DNA of 64,000 nt from Hydractinia symbiolongicarpus (GCF_029227915.1 NC_079889.1:124001-188000); one strand, 5' to 3'. Shown: positions 12,401 to 27,400, counted from the first letter of the stretch. Notes: generated by a model from the sequence alone, not told the origin. A program made the numbers and translations.

Positions 12401-15400
12401 AGCTGGCAGGTCTGCGTTTGTTTCTTTTTTTTGTTCATAATGTAAACACTATCATTAAACTAAATTTTGTACTATTAAGTTTATTTAAGCTTTTACTGAA
12501 TAGGCATAGTTGTTTTAGAGTTGAATTTATGGGGCGCATCAATGCTGTATTGTCTTTCATGACGGAGCAAAAACTTAGTCACAACCTCATTGAAAGAGTT
12601 GATCGTTATCTTGGACTGGTGTGGAGGATACACAGGTTCGATTGATAACCGTTTTAATATTTTATTTTATAAATAGTATTTTGTGTCTTTATTGCAGATC
12701 AATTTGACAAAGTTTTGATGCACTTTCTATGTAGAGGCATAAGTTAACATTTGTACTGTTGTGATACTTCACTGGATTTAATATACATAGGGGGAGGTGG
12801 CGGGAACCAAGAAACGTGACTAATTCTAAGGATTTATGACTGAAGTCTCCTTCAGCTAAAAGTTTTCTCATATCAGCTTAGTCCTTAACTTTGACTCAAC
12901 TATATGCTCTAATTGTATTCCTGCTTAAGTCAAATCAACTAATTTTTATACTATGTAATGAATATTGGTGATGACAGGAGAAGGAAAGAAAACATTAAAA
13001 AATAAAAATAATGATTTCATGTGAGTCACCTAACTTTAGGCAGGGAAAGTGACTATATACATGTATTAAAGACTCTTCCCGACTATTAATTTTCCCTGAC
13101 TAACTTCAACCCCAGTTTTTTTTCCTTAATTAGATACTTATTACGAAATTTGTTTATTATAATGAAACTAGTGTTCTGTAAATTTGTATAATATTGCTTT
13201 GGCAACAAAAACAGCTTTTGGTTTATAAAAGTACTTTTAACTTTATATTTTTTAGAGGAGAAGCCATTCCAGGTGCGCAATTATTAATGGGTGATATACC
13301 AAATCGCCTACAACAGGATGTTTCTTTTGAAGAAATGAATGAAATAATTTGCAAGGTAGATTATTTTTGTTCTAATACTTCTAACCCAATTTGATTAAAT
13401 ATCTCTGGCTTGCTTTGTGCTTTATTTTATGCAAAGAAAAAAATACTTCATTGTTGCAGCAGGCACAGTTTGACTAGTTAATTACGCTAAAACAGTATTC
13501 TGTTATTTTAATAACTTTTTCACAGGTTCCCATTTTCATGAATACAGATATCAGCTTCATTAAGCAATTGTCTGCCAAGTTAATCACCTATGTATTTATG
13601 CCAGGTTTGTTTTGTTAATTTAAATGTTTAAGTGTACTTTAAAGCCAGGTCTGGGCTTGTACATTATTCGTAATATCATCCTTTGTTTGGCTTTTTTCGA
13701 AGCCTTTTTTGTCAACCTAAAAACTGTCCTGTTCGTACAGTGCTAGTTTGATGCTAGGTATCTTAGCTATTCTGTTGTTATTGGTCTTGATACATATGGT
13801 TGGCATACGAACTGTTACGAATGGAATTTCAAACTATAAGTACTTCCTACTTTTTTACATTCTTGTCTTATATTTTAGGAGACATGATTGTTTATAGTGG
13901 TGATGTTGGAAGAGAGATGTACATTATGAGAAGAGGTCTTGTTGAAGTATTATCAAAAGATCAATCTTACGTAGTAGCTACGTTAGGTCCTGGTGGTTAT
14001 TTTGGTGAGGTAAACTAAAAATTTTGTATGAAAAAAAAATGATTTTTTAATAAAATTAATTGCAAAGCACTAAATCAGGTCTTTATGGAGTTTATTTTAT
14101 TCACACTAAGGTATACTAATAGCAAAGTGAATATTCTGATTGCTCTTTTTAATCTGTTGTAAAGGTTGGTTTAATTTTTGGTGAGAGTCGCACAGCTGAT
14201 GTCAGAGCAAAAACCTACTGTGAGGTAGCCATGTTACGGAAAAATGATTTAGATCAAGTACTTGTAAATTTCCCACTTATTGAAAGGTTTGTCTTGTCTT
14301 ATTTTTTCGGTAGAGTACTGTTATTCATACGTGCAAATGAAATGCGATTGTAAATAAAGCCTGGTTGTATTATTTGTTTCATTCATATACTTTATTCGGG
14401 GAAACTTTCGCGAGAGAAGATTTTCGCGAATTTCGCATTTTTTGGCTTTTTTTCACGAAACTCTCGTGAAACTTTCAAAAATGGACAATCGCTAAAGTTT
14501 ATCTACTAAAATTTTTTTAAAAAATTGCTGGTTTTAAAAGTTATTTCTTGACTCGCCCTCACTTTGTTCGCCCTCCTGATTTAAAAAAGAGACAACTGGC
14601 GCTAGGCTAGGAACGAGGTTGGAATAAACTTAGAAATAAACAAAAGCGATGCTTCAAACGTATGTATTTAAAAAAAATCAATCAAAGATCTGGATGCCGT
14701 TTGAAGAATTGATGAAGAGGAACGGAATGCTTATAACAGTTACTGGCGAAGAAGACGACTACGGCTATGCGTGGGAAATGTGTTGATCTGTTTTGTGATT
14801 TTGATGATAAACCCAATTCGTAAATAGAAGTTTTTACATACCATAAGAAAGAAAATTATATCATTAAAAAAAAAACTTCTTTTTTTTCTATCATAAGAAA
14901 TATATGCCACTTTTTTATAAGAACATAAAAAATAAGTTCAAAATCACGAATCGCAAAAGTTTATGCCACCAAAACTACCCAATTTCAGATGTCGCGAAAG
15001 TTTATCTCGCGAAAATCTTTCAGTTTGTAGATTCGCGAAAATTTATCCAAAAAATTTCGAAAATTTCTCTCGCGAAAGTGTCTCCGAGTAAAGTATATGT
15101 TTTTATACAGTTTTTTTATGCTTATTATTGATTCAAGTAATGCACAATCATTAAAATACGATAGGGTTTTGTAATTGAGTTTTAAACCTATAGAATATAC
15201 AAACATAAATATAGCATCCCTGAATATAAACTTAAGCACTTAAATATACATTGTTCAACTCGAAGACTTTGGGCCACGTAATTTATGTCTTCATTTGCAA
15301 AACCACAGTTCAGTTAAATTCCCGATTTCATGAATATGTTGAATATTCATTTACTACCTAAACACATGTTTTGAACGAATCAATTGTTATACTCTTTTTA

Positions 15401-18400
15401 TCACACTTTTCTTGTCCACCCTGTTTTAAAAACCTGCAAAAAACCTGCAAAAAAATTATTCTTTTTCAGTAGAATTAAATAAAATGTTGTGTTTATTGAA
15501 AACAAACGTGTAGATCACAAATTATAGGATTTTGTCATCCAAAAGAGGAACGGGACTAGGTTATAATTTTTATGTTATGTTAAAACTTTGCTATAACACA
15601 AGTATGACATGATTTATACAGGAAAACTAAATCATTAAATGCAAACATATTGACAAGGAAAGTTACCAAATAATTTTAAATAACCTTGCTAAACAATATT
15701 TTAAGTTGTACAGCATTATTTCGACATTATTTCACTTTGGGATCCCTTTAATTTGGAATGAAAGAGTAACAATTTTTTAAAAATGTAAATTGATTAATTT
15801 ATACCTTTGTTTACTTCTCCTAGACAACTTCAATCTACCAGTGATAACAAAATTGTTCTGCAGAAAATCAGGGAAGCAGCTAAAGTAGCTGGTGCACCAC
15901 GAGCAGCCCAGCGTATTGATCTTATTGAAAGAAGTCGAAAGCTGAGAAGCAAATCTGTTTTTCGACGAATTTCATTAAGTAAACATCTGTAAGTTTATCC
16001 TGCATAATGTTGAAGAAAGTACCACAAACTTGCACTGCCGTTGGACACTTTTGATCGACAAATCAACATAGCTGATAATCAAATGCATTTAGCTTTGTCA
16101 TGAAATTTATTTATCTAACTTTAACTGCGCAAAATATCGTCATTTTCATCCGATATGATATTTTATATTTGCAAAATATGCTGACATGTTGTTTCTATTC
16201 TAGTGGAATTCTTCTTATTATTAATCGTGTTGACAACAAGGGTTCTTGTCCATTTATTCTTTTATACTGAATTTTAAGTTGGAAGACTAAAAGTAAGGCA
16301 AGAGAATGGAATTTTTAGTATGTAGGAAAGTGTAATTTATCAACTATTTTCTTCAGGTGAGATAAGAAAAATAAGAAATAAAGAAAAAATTGTTTACGTT
16401 TTTGCGATTTGAGAACACGTTTTCATTATATTAATTTTTGTTGGTTGTTCATGTACAAATGAGTTTCTGCTTCCTGTCACTTTTTAAAAATAGCATTATT
16501 ATTCCTATTGCTCCTGTTAATAACAAGATTGATTTGCAAGTAAATTTTTGCTCTCCATCACTACTTAAAACCTAGGTTTTGCTTGGTAGTGTTAAAATCC
16601 TGAGGAATTGATGTTTACATAACACTTGGTGTTTGAAAAATCCTTGTTTTTTAGCTTCGGTCTGAGCAAATTTTCGTGGACCCTTTGTATTGTACACATG
16701 TTATTTTAAATGCATATGTAAAGAGAGATTATCTATTTTAACTTTTGTTTGTTCTTGTGTTTTAGAAAAATGGCTGGTTTTATTCAAATGATTATAATAA
16801 AATCTTGACTTATTACCTTTAGATCAGAGGAAGAATCGAATGTGAATGAAGAACTTAATTTAGAATTTAAAGCTCCCTATGAAAAGTTGCATCCTGTTTT
16901 GTACTATCTATCGTACTTGTTATTAAGGTCAGTTATAATCTTCCATCTCTAGTAGTTGTAGTTTTAGCTCGACAGATTTACTGTCAACAAACAATATAAT
17001 TGTCAACATTTTGTTTTCCTTGCTTGAAGAGATATAATCTTCATGCTCACCTGCTTAACACAATTCTTTATTGTTTTCATCTCTCTAAAGAGAATCACTT
17101 ATGGTACACACCAAGCTTATTTTATATTTTCTACTTTCAGAACAACATTTGATCCTCACAATTACTTCTTTCGTGTGTGGACTGGTCTAACAGTTGCAAC
17201 ATCTTGCATTTATTTCTTTACACTGGGTCTACAAGTTGCATTTCTGCAAGATCAAGAAATACTCTGGATAATCAACTACACATTTGATGTGATGTTTATT
17301 ATTGATATGTAAGTAAAGAAAAAAGTTTGTTTTAGTATCTATATCTACTATGGATGGCCTGACAGATCGTTTTCATTTATAAAACATTATTAGGTAAAGC
17401 GAGCTCTCAAATTGTTGATTTATTTTGGCATCCTTTTGTAGTATTTCCATATCTATTTTGCAGTAAATGAAAACAATACTGTGTTTTATTAACTGATAGC
17501 TATTTTCAACCGGTTAATACGGAAAATCCGTAGCGCTGATTGGATAAAACGTCTTAACAATGGTAGCTATAAATGTAAACAAATAACATTGCAAGAGAAT
17601 CGTGAAAACATAGCTACATACAAGTCTAGATAGACAAAACAGTTTATATTGTATTAATTGAAAACAGGAAAGTGTTGAGCTTGTTGTATATAAACAGATG
17701 CTTTCAGTGAAACGGTTGCTTCTAGTTCACTTTATAATTGATGTTGGAACTATGTATAGACAGTTCAGTTAATATTTTTTCAGCTGATAATGGTCTCCTA
17801 AATTGCTTTAACTGTCGTAAAAAAGGTCGAGTTTACCATGATAAATAACCACACACACCATCTGGATTACCTGCATGTTTGCATCACTATCATATTGCTG
17901 CACATAGCGTAGTGGGTTCGTCTGCGGCTCCCAGTTCTTGGGACCGCGAATCGAATACCGTTCACTACCAGGCAGTATGTTAATATATTTTCTTTTACTG
18001 TTGATACTGTACAAAATTGGTTCAGGGCAAATAGATGATGGAAGCACGAGAGTATATCCCAAAAGGAAAAATCAGCAGGAGACAAGTTTAATATATTTCG
18101 GCTACTAAGTTGGAAAAACAGTAGAATGTAATTTATTTTACTTGGAGATGGAATAAGACTTATTAGGAAGAACATAGTTTTGGACCGATTATTATGTGTT
18201 TTTAGTGGAACTAGGCAATAAATTGTTTAAGAGTATTGGTTTTTTTAGTAGGAAATTGTCTGATGAAAGTCTTGATAAGAGGAGAGAACCGTTGCTTGTT
18301 TTGATTATTTGTGGCAGGCATAGGTTACATTATTATATAAAACATCTTCTAAAAACTATATTCTATATTTTATAAAACTTTTGTTTATATTTTTAATTGC

Positions 18401-21400
18401 CTGGAACAAATCATATGACAAAAATAAAATAATTTCAAAATTTTGCTATGGTGGTTTAATTTGCCTTGGCGGGTTTTAAAACCACAGAAAAGTAATTGCT
18501 TTGTTATAAATTAATGTACGGGAAAAGTCACGGTTAATTAGTTATCTTTATTGTTGTTATCTATTTCATTTAAATGTTTTTAAATTTTTTTTAATCACAA
18601 AAGCCCAATAAATCTTAAATAATTTTAAATATTTTTTTAATGGATTTCTGCACGGGTTTAAATAACTAAAAAATTCACAGTTACGCTTAAAACGTTAAGC
18701 ATTTGACATTTCTTTGTTTGTGTTTTTAAAATGAAATGCTCAGCACTTGCCTTGTTTTTAAAAATAGTTCTTGTTTTGATTTACTGTGAAGTAGATATGA
18801 AGGTATCAATATTCTCATAACGCCAGCTCCTATAGTTGTAATGGCAGTTACGTATTATGATCATGTTTTATTTAAGGTACATCAAGCTTCATGTCAGTTT
18901 TTATAATTCTGAAGGAGTACTGGTCACTCACCCGACTGCTACTGCAAAAAATTACCTTAAGTATGGTGCAATGTCTTATTTTATTCTTTTTTCACATTTA
19001 AGCTGTTAATATACTTTAGCATCTTATAACAATGGCATTTTCGCTCAACAGTTGATTGCCAAAATTACCTTACAACAATAATGTTGAAACACATAACAAC
19101 AAATGCCATCAACAAATATGACAAAAAAAAGAAAGAATTTTTTTTCTATTTTTATTTAACATTCCACTGCATTCATTGGAACTGCACAATTTAAAGAGTG
19201 TATGCAGTTGTTGATCAAAACATGTGCTAATACAAATGCTTTTCCGGCTTCTTATTCGTCTTCATCACTTTCTCTCATTTAGAACAAATTTTATATTGGA
19301 TTTCATTGCTTGTGTTCCAGCTGATGTGGTAGTTTTAGCTTCTGGGAATAAAGGTAAAAATTTATTGCCTAAAAGTTATGGGTTTGATTTAGTTTTCTTT
19401 TTATGTGTTGTAATATTTCAGCTAAAAATCATCCATAAGTTTTATGCAAATTTTTGTAGGGGCTCCTAAACAATGTAATGTGTTTTATTGACATATAACG
19501 TTGCATATATCCATGGACTTGTTTATTTCTTGCATGTTTGTGCAATATGTTATTTTGGAAAAAAGAATTTTACTGATTGCGAAACTAAAAATACAGGATA
19601 TCCCTTGTATTCAATCCTCCTATTGAAAGCCTTGATTATACTGTCCTTTGTGTGTTCTTATGTATGCTTATTGTTTTTACTACACCTTATATTTTTGGCT
19701 TTCAGGTGTAAATATAATTTTCTGTGCGCTTTTAATTATGATTTGTATCATTTAGTGGCTTTTGGTTACACAAAGTTGAATCGTGTCTTACATATGATTA
19801 GAGTGGTAAGATATGTTTTTCATATGCTGCACAGAGAGTTATTTTAACGTAATAATATACTGCCATTAGCTACTTTTCAATAGCACCAAACTTCGCCAAT
19901 TTTTACAACCTTATTTCAGTTTGAAAATATAATTATATTGTTCAGTCATTGGCATTGGCATTGGCATTGGCATTGACATTGGCATTGAATTGAATAATAT
20001 AAATATTACCATAGTAATTACGTTACTTAACCATTTCATGTGAAATGTGAATTTTAATTCTTTTATCGTTTCGTATTAGGTGCAATACTTCAATTATCTT
20101 AATGAACCAATAAGTGGTCACGCTTCGCTATACAGGTATATACGATTCTGTATATTTCTCAAAATTCGTGTGTATAACTGAAATACTTGTGGCCATCTAA
20201 AAAAGGGTTAATCAGAGGCTCTTTTTGCAGTGATTGTGACGTTTGTTAGGTAGATTGTCACAAAATGAGACCAAAACGTAGCTTTTTGTAAGAAACATTG
20301 GGAGAAAGTAAGAGAGACAAAGCAGTAAGAGATTTCATGTAGCTGCAACGTTTTGTTTTTATAACACTAGCTGTTGTATTGTAATGTTTGAAAAGCACCT
20401 GACCTAAAATCCTCTTGTTTAGGAAAATCAAATTTGCAACCTACATGATCTTACTAACCCATTTATGTGCATGTACTTGGTTTTTGATGGGATGTCCATA
20501 TCGTGGCGAGATCAAAGTTAGTAGTGCAGCGGATGTATTGCACGGCCATGACCATTCAAAGCAATTGCCTCTGGGACATCTGGATTCGAATAACAACACC
20601 ATATGTAATGCAAATTCATGGGCTGTTGAAAATGGCAGAAATCTTGGTAAGTGATCACAACGTGAGAGTAGTGTCATTTTCATAGTCTTAACTTACTACC
20701 TTTGACATTGTTGTGTTTTAGTTTAAAGGGAAACTACCTGTGACAATGAACTAAAAACCTTTTTTTTTTCTCTTAATGTTTCAGGTAGAGAAGATTTTTT
20801 CTACCAGTATGTCACAAGTATTTACTGGGCAGCTGCTACAACATGTTCTGTTGGATACGGAGATATACACGCGTACCTTGTCAATGAAGTAAGTACGAAA
20901 GTAAACACTAAAAGTAGTTTGTGTTTTTTACTTTCAGGAAATGTAAACTAGCCTTAAGGAAAGTCATCCAGTATTCTAGTAAGCTCGAATTGTAATTTTG
21001 TTAAGGCTACAGCTACTTGTGTTATTTTTCGTGGTCTACTTAAAAATCCAAAATGGCGATTTCAAAGGATCCAATGTTTTATTTTTTAAGGATTTTTTTA
21101 GAGTATCTTTTATACCTGAGATAATAGGATGGGCTGGCTTTTAACTTGCGTTTATATGAAGTAAAAAAAACTACTTCGGTTAGGCGGGCTGGCTCTGAAC
21201 AATAAAAATATTAAATAATGTAGAACAAAAGAAATACTTTTCATAACAAAAGATTTTCATTAGTTGAGCATAATAAACTATTTCGCCTAGGCAGGCTAGC
21301 CCGCTTTGTCACTGTTTATATAAGAAAATGTTCATCTCGCCTAATGGGATCCCGCCTCTCAGAAACGAGACCTCGCCTACCAAGCCAGCCCGTTTGACTA

Positions 21401-24400
21401 TATAAACAGATGAGCAAAAATATGAGGAATATGAGGAACAAGCGAGATCTCGGTAAACAAGCCATCCCGCCAACCGGCTCATATAAACAGCCCCTTAGAC
21501 TGACGAACGTGGTATTGAGTTTACCCCACAATTTACATACACTTGCTAAAAATGCCCGCGCTGTGGACTGAACCACGGACCTTGTGGTTAAGAAGCGAAC
21601 TCCATAACCACAAGGTAACGCGCCAGTAAATCAGAATGTGAAAAAATCCACCAAAATGTCTGGGGGCAAATGCCAGTTAGAACAACATTTTTTGCTTGGA
21701 TAATCATGGACACAATTAATGAAACAAAAGCAGCTTTGTAGTCATTTTTTTAACGTGGACAAAAGGGTTTGCACACATGTAGGCTCTGTAGTTAGCGTAT
21801 AAGATTCGCTATTGGCATACTTCAGCGCGCCTGCACAACTCTACCCATCAACCAATCACACAACAAAATTAGCGACAATTTAATATAGTCGATATATATG
21901 GAAAATATAAAGATCTCAATAATTTAATCTAATTGTACCGGATGTGTTAAGAGTGTTTTCATTTAACTCGGTGTCTCTAAGTTTAAGGGCTGTAGATAAT
22001 ACACGATTCGAATAATCGGCTTTGATATGTCGAATTCGAAAAATTGGATCGTGTGTCATCGCCTTAAGACGTTTGTTTCTACAGCTTTCTCTGTTTAGAT
22101 AGACGTTTCTACAGGCATCTGTGTTTAGATGGATGTTTCTATGGGCGTCTCTGTTAAAATTGGTGTTTCTATGGGTGTCTCTGTTGCGATGGGTGTTTCC
22201 ACGAGCATCTCTGTTGAGATGGGTGTCTCTGTTTAGAGGGTTTTTATGGGCGTCTGAGTGTAAATGGGTGTTTCTACTGATATCTTTGCTTAGATGGGTG
22301 TCTCCCTGATCTGCATGATTGTGGGTGTTGTTTTCTATGGTTACGTTGTTGCCAGCGCAGCTGCTTCTCTAGCCAATGCTGACGTGCAGAGATCAAGGTA
22401 CCAACAGAAGTTAGACACAATCAACCGGTTTCTAAAGGTAGGTTGGTTCCACATGTGCGTATAAAAATTTGATCTAATTTTTCTCTTAAGTTAGTATATT
22501 TTGCAAGCTGGGAGATCAGTTTAGCATGTGAGGGGACGTAAAGCTACACTTTGTGTATGCGTTCACCAGCAATTTTGTTCGCAGTGCAGAATTTGAAATA
22601 AACTTTTTTACATTTGCGTTATTCAAACAACACTTTAATGCAGAAGCCTATTTTCCGAAAAACTGATTTTTTAAACATGCCCAATTTAATCTGAACCTAA
22701 TCTTTATTCAAACCAGTTTTTGCACTGTATCTTGAGCGTAACATTCTGTCTAGTTGCAGCGAGCAATGTGTTTTAATGTTTACTAAATTTTAGGAGCAAA
22801 ATGTTACACCAAGTTTAGAAAAGAGAGTAAAAGGGTAATTCTTTAGTGTTTTAGTATAGTCGTTAATTTAAGTTCATTTTTTTCACCTTTTGAGTTACTT
22901 TGAGTTAGATAATAGAGTTTGTAAATTCCTTTTAATCTAGTTTTAAAGCTTTAGTTGGAGACTTGTTTGATTATTGGCTGGGTTTTTTTGTGTGTTTTTT
23001 TTTTTTTTTTATTATTTGTTTTGTTGAATTTAAATTAACTGAAATGACCTATACCTCGCATTGATTTTAGGTTTTATGAGTTTCTATGGAGCAGAAATAA
23101 GGGCGTCGACTTGGAAAATTTGTTTCAAGGATTACCCATTTCGTTGCAAGCTGATATCACACTCTCCCTGTACAAAGATATTATTGAATCTGTACGTGCT
23201 AAATATTTTTTTGATATTTTGTTTTATATTATATCTGCCACGTGATGTTCATTCTGTCAAAATATAACTCCGTTAAGGTCATTTCATTGATCTTCCATAG
23301 CACTCGTTAGAATTCGTTTGCATGAGACTGAAGGAATATCCTAGCAAAGTGAAATTCCTTAGTACGGTAGAAAAGTGCAACAAAATATTTCGCCTTCGTA
23401 CGACCAGCATGCGCATGGAAGTATGCACTTGAAAATTTCACACTAATTTGAAATTTTACTTTGTTCAATGTGGTTGAAGCGAATGTCGCATAAAGTGAGA
23501 TTCACTTTGCACGAAGTAGTAAAACTTATAAAGAGTCGTAAGGAACACAATATGGACTAAAGTGTCTCAAACCACTTTCAGTTCACTTTCTTTTCTTATG
23601 TAAACGGCCCCAGCTGGTAGATATTACAGTTATTACCTGTGCGAGCAGACAATAAGCGATAACATTTAAAGTAAGCAGTCTTATTGGTTGAATTGTGTTT
23701 GATTATTGTGCAATTCGGTTATTATTCGCAATTAATGCCTGCTGTGATGTCGCGAAGACGTTCAAATCAAATTTAACTATGCGATTGCTGATTGTTAACA
23801 AAAAAACGAAACTATGGAAAGTTTAAGAAAATGACTTACAACAAAGACTAACTATACAACAGGATGACGCCTAAACAATCTTAAAAAATCGATTTAATCC
23901 TGGAAAATTTTCTCGATCTTATGTTAGTTTTCACTTGTTTCCGACTAGTTGTTTTTGTATTTGTTATGTAGGTACCACTATTTCAAGGGACAGAACTCGG
24001 CTTCACGAAAATGCTATCCTTGTATATCCAACCACTCCTGGTTCCAAAAGGTGAATACATTGTGCGTAAAGGCGACATTGGAGAAGAAGTAAGTTTATTA
24101 TGAATACACCTTTTAATGATGTTGTTTATTTTTAACATCTCTTATGGACGCAGCATATTTTTAGGATATTTTTATAAAAGAAGTTATCAATGCAATTTTT
24201 CTTTACCCTTGTTTTAGATGTTTTTTATCAATAAAGGCGTGGTGGAAGTTGTTTCGGAACATGAAGTACCGATCGTTTTCGATACCATGTCTCCTGGAAG
24301 ATTCTTTGGAGAGATCAGCACAATTTTCAGTTGCCCAAGAACAGCATCAATTAGGTATAACTTTGTGGCTTCGACACCTGAACAGACAAGGAGATCAAAT

Positions 24401-27400
24401 AAAAAGATACTATACTGGCTGTCCTTTTTTCTTCTCCGTTTTCTGATTATTTGAAATAGAGGCAAAAAGAGACCAAACGTTTTTTAAATAAAACATATTT
24501 TTTCTTGTACCTGGAAATTCTTCATAAAAGATAAATCATAAAAATAGCCTTGCATATATGTAAGTTAATTAGTATAGTTATCCTGTACATTAGCTTCTCA
24601 AATGCTGCAAAGATGGTGGAGATATCGAGATATCACAAATTGATGCACAGCTCCGGCTGTCTTTGTGATATCTCGTGGGTACGTGTTAGTAGAGAGGTAT
24701 TTTGCAAGGAGGACTTACGTCTTGCCCTTATGGTATTTTGCAAGGAGGTAGTATCCTTGTCTCGTCTACTACATGTGCTAGAGAGATAGCATCGGATCGA
24801 TATCGATCAGTCGGTAGAGCAATCGCCCGGCAAGTGACAGTGGTTTAGATCGATTCATCATCTATGCATCGCTAAGGAAGCTAATGTGCAGGTTTACTTA
24901 TAGAAATCGGCAATCTGTTATTAAAATTTGGTGAGATCTATTTGTTTTTGGTGTGTACTGACCTTTTTTGTGTTTGCTTTCAAATTTGTTAAAGTGAAAG
25001 TATTTGCCCCGTAATGAGCTAAATAGACTAAGAAATTGCGGCTTTATTGACAAAGGTTTTGCTGAATTTTATAAAACTGCTCTTCTGTTGCGTTTGTACA
25101 GGGCGCAGACAAACGCAGACGTGTTTGTGTTGAAGAAAAAAGATTTGGACGTTGTGTTGAGTTATTATCCACAAATCAAAAAACAGATCATCGAAACAGC
25201 AGAAGAACGCCAAAACATGGTGAAGCAACGTGCGCTGGCTGCACAGGCCAAGAAAAAAGAAGAAGAAGATCGAAAAAAAGAGGAAAGTGAGAATCAAGAA
25301 AACAACGCTGCTTCAGGATCTGATTTAACTGAAGTAAGTTGAAAGTTTCGCCTTCAAAACAAATTAATATTTTTTTCATTGAAATATATTTGTATGCGTA
25401 ACTGAGGAAAAAATTTTGGGTGGAGATTCTGCGTGCTCGGTAAAGGTGAAGAAAAGCTAAATAACTTTCTGAGATAAATTTCCTTGTAGAATGTAGGTGT
25501 GTCGTGATACTTTTCTTATCATAGTCAGTATGTAACAAGTTTATTTTTCACAGGATATTGAGCAAATCGATGTTGAATCCGCACCTACTCTACTTCAAAG
25601 ATGTGTTGAGCTGCTTCGAACAAAGAAGAAACAAATAAGAGAGATGATGAAGTTTGTCATAGATACCGACAGCAAGGCACGTCACATTGCGGAAGTAAAC
25701 GCTTTCTTAATATTCGTGACTTTTCTAACTTCGACTTACATGGTGAGTATATTTTACTGTTGTTGATTTTAGAATTACACAATCTCACTTTACGCATGAT
25801 GTGCCATTGTTGTTTTTAGGCTACCTTCCAACACCACCCAACGTTCTTAATTGTGTTTAATTTAGTTACTGAAGTCTCCTTTTACGTGGAGGTAACTTAT
25901 TTTACTTCCTAAAATCTAAATTTCTAACCTCAGTCACGCCTAACAAAACCTAAAAAATGTTCTCTCGCCAGAATCATACATAAGTTGGTGAAGAATCTAG
26001 AAAATATGTGAGATATATGATAATTTTCCTATTTTAAATAAAAGTCTTCTTCAATGTGAATCTCTCTGTAGTCACAGAAAAACTATTCTCTGGAATGAAG
26101 AGCACTAGCTTCCACACTGACAAAAGAATAACTGAACCGTGAATATTTATGTCCGTTTCTTGAAAATTATGATTTATTTTAACCAATTTCAAAAATTCAA
26201 AATTCAACCATTCATTTAACTGAGTTTCAAGTAAATCACAACAACAAGTCTTTTCACGTTTAATACTTCAACGTCAGCTTGAACAGAAAAATCTTGAGAT
26301 GCCCAGTCTCATCTTTACGTGTGAAGTCATGATAGCGGCAAAGAAGAACCATTCGATAAAGCTGGGTGAATAAATAAAAACAAAATGTTCGAACATTTTA
26401 CTGACTGGTGTTGTCCATATTCGTGAATTTCGGGAAACATCTTTATCAATAAAACTGTAATTGGTAATTAAAATTAATATGGACATAAATAGATTGTTAG
26501 GATTTTTCAAATTTCAAACAAGAGTCATCAACAAGTGGCTTACATTGACAATTATGATGTAAAACGTTATTTCCTTTATTTTAGATCTTCCTGAAGTTTC
26601 ATATGAGTTTTTACACTCCAACTGGTGAAAAAATTACTTTGCTCAACGAAATCACTAAAAACTACCTTCATGGGCAATTCCGTTTCGACGCCGTCGCCAA
26701 CTTTCCGCTTCAAGTGTTTTGTTTCGCCTCTTCAACAAACCGACTCAAGTACTATTCTTATTTCAATCTTCTGCACGTGTTACGATTCAAGCGACTCCGA
26801 GACTGGTTTGAAGATTACTTAAAGAAACTCAACATCAAGTGAGTCTGAGCAAATGGTGATAGCTATTTCCTCCCTTCATATGCGCCCTAACAGTTTAAAC
26901 ATGTGTATTAAGGGGGCGTTGAATGGGTGTCGCATCTAACTTTTAAATACGCAATTTTACCTTTGACACGTCTATTATGTTAAACCCATCTTCTAGAATG
27001 AGTGAAGAAATAAAATGTCAGTAATACCTGTCATTACTTCTTGAGGATACAGCAAATTTTTTTAAAAACAGCTGTAATGTGTGTTTTGTCCTATCAAACT
27101 CCCATAAAACATACAAAACTTGGTAACTTTTTAAAAACGCTATAATGACTTGCTGTCAGTTGATGTTGCATTGAAGTAATTTATTTCAATTCCACTGTTC
27201 CAAATGTCTGAGTAAATGAAATCATTTCTCCTCTGGGTTTTACCATGGTAGTTACCTGGGATCTGCTTGATGACATTCTCACTTGGGATGTAACGCCCGC
27301 TATTTAAGATTTATGGTTTCCCCCCTGCTCTTTATTCCAAGCTCTGGCTTTTAGGGGATATCTTCTACTTTTGAGTAAATATTGCAATAGAGCTGACTAA

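Larger units (their letters stand above)
15824..25333 (+). other. CNGK: CNGK repeat 3 with N-terminal basic linker and C-terminal charged linker
   Basis: Fifteen exons. A basic linker (IREAAKVAGAPRAAQRIDLI) precedes S1. S2-S3 include INYTFDVMFIIDM and S4 is YTKLNRVLHMIRVVQYF. A long S5-pore turret of about 55 residues (20423-20646) holds HGHDHSK and the N-glycosylation sequon NNT. The pore is TTCSVGYGDIHAY, so the residue before GYGD is Val where the other repeats have Thr. S6 (ICMIVGVVFYGYVVASAAAS) starts at a phase-0 exon at 22294. The CNBD has RKGDIGEEMFFINKG, RFFGE and PRTASIRA, which is fully canonical. A Lys/Glu-rich coiled stretch (AKKKEEEDRKKEESE) links to repeat 4. In sea urchin CNGK, repeat 3 is the repeat reported to bind the single activating cGMP. 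Confidence 0.88.

Noticed and set aside
19488-19847. Hydrophobic frame reading into the CNGK repeat 3 S4 exon
   Set aside because: Using its acceptor at 19705 puts the exon out of phase with 19283-19353. The acceptor at 19755 restores phase, so the upstream part is intron.
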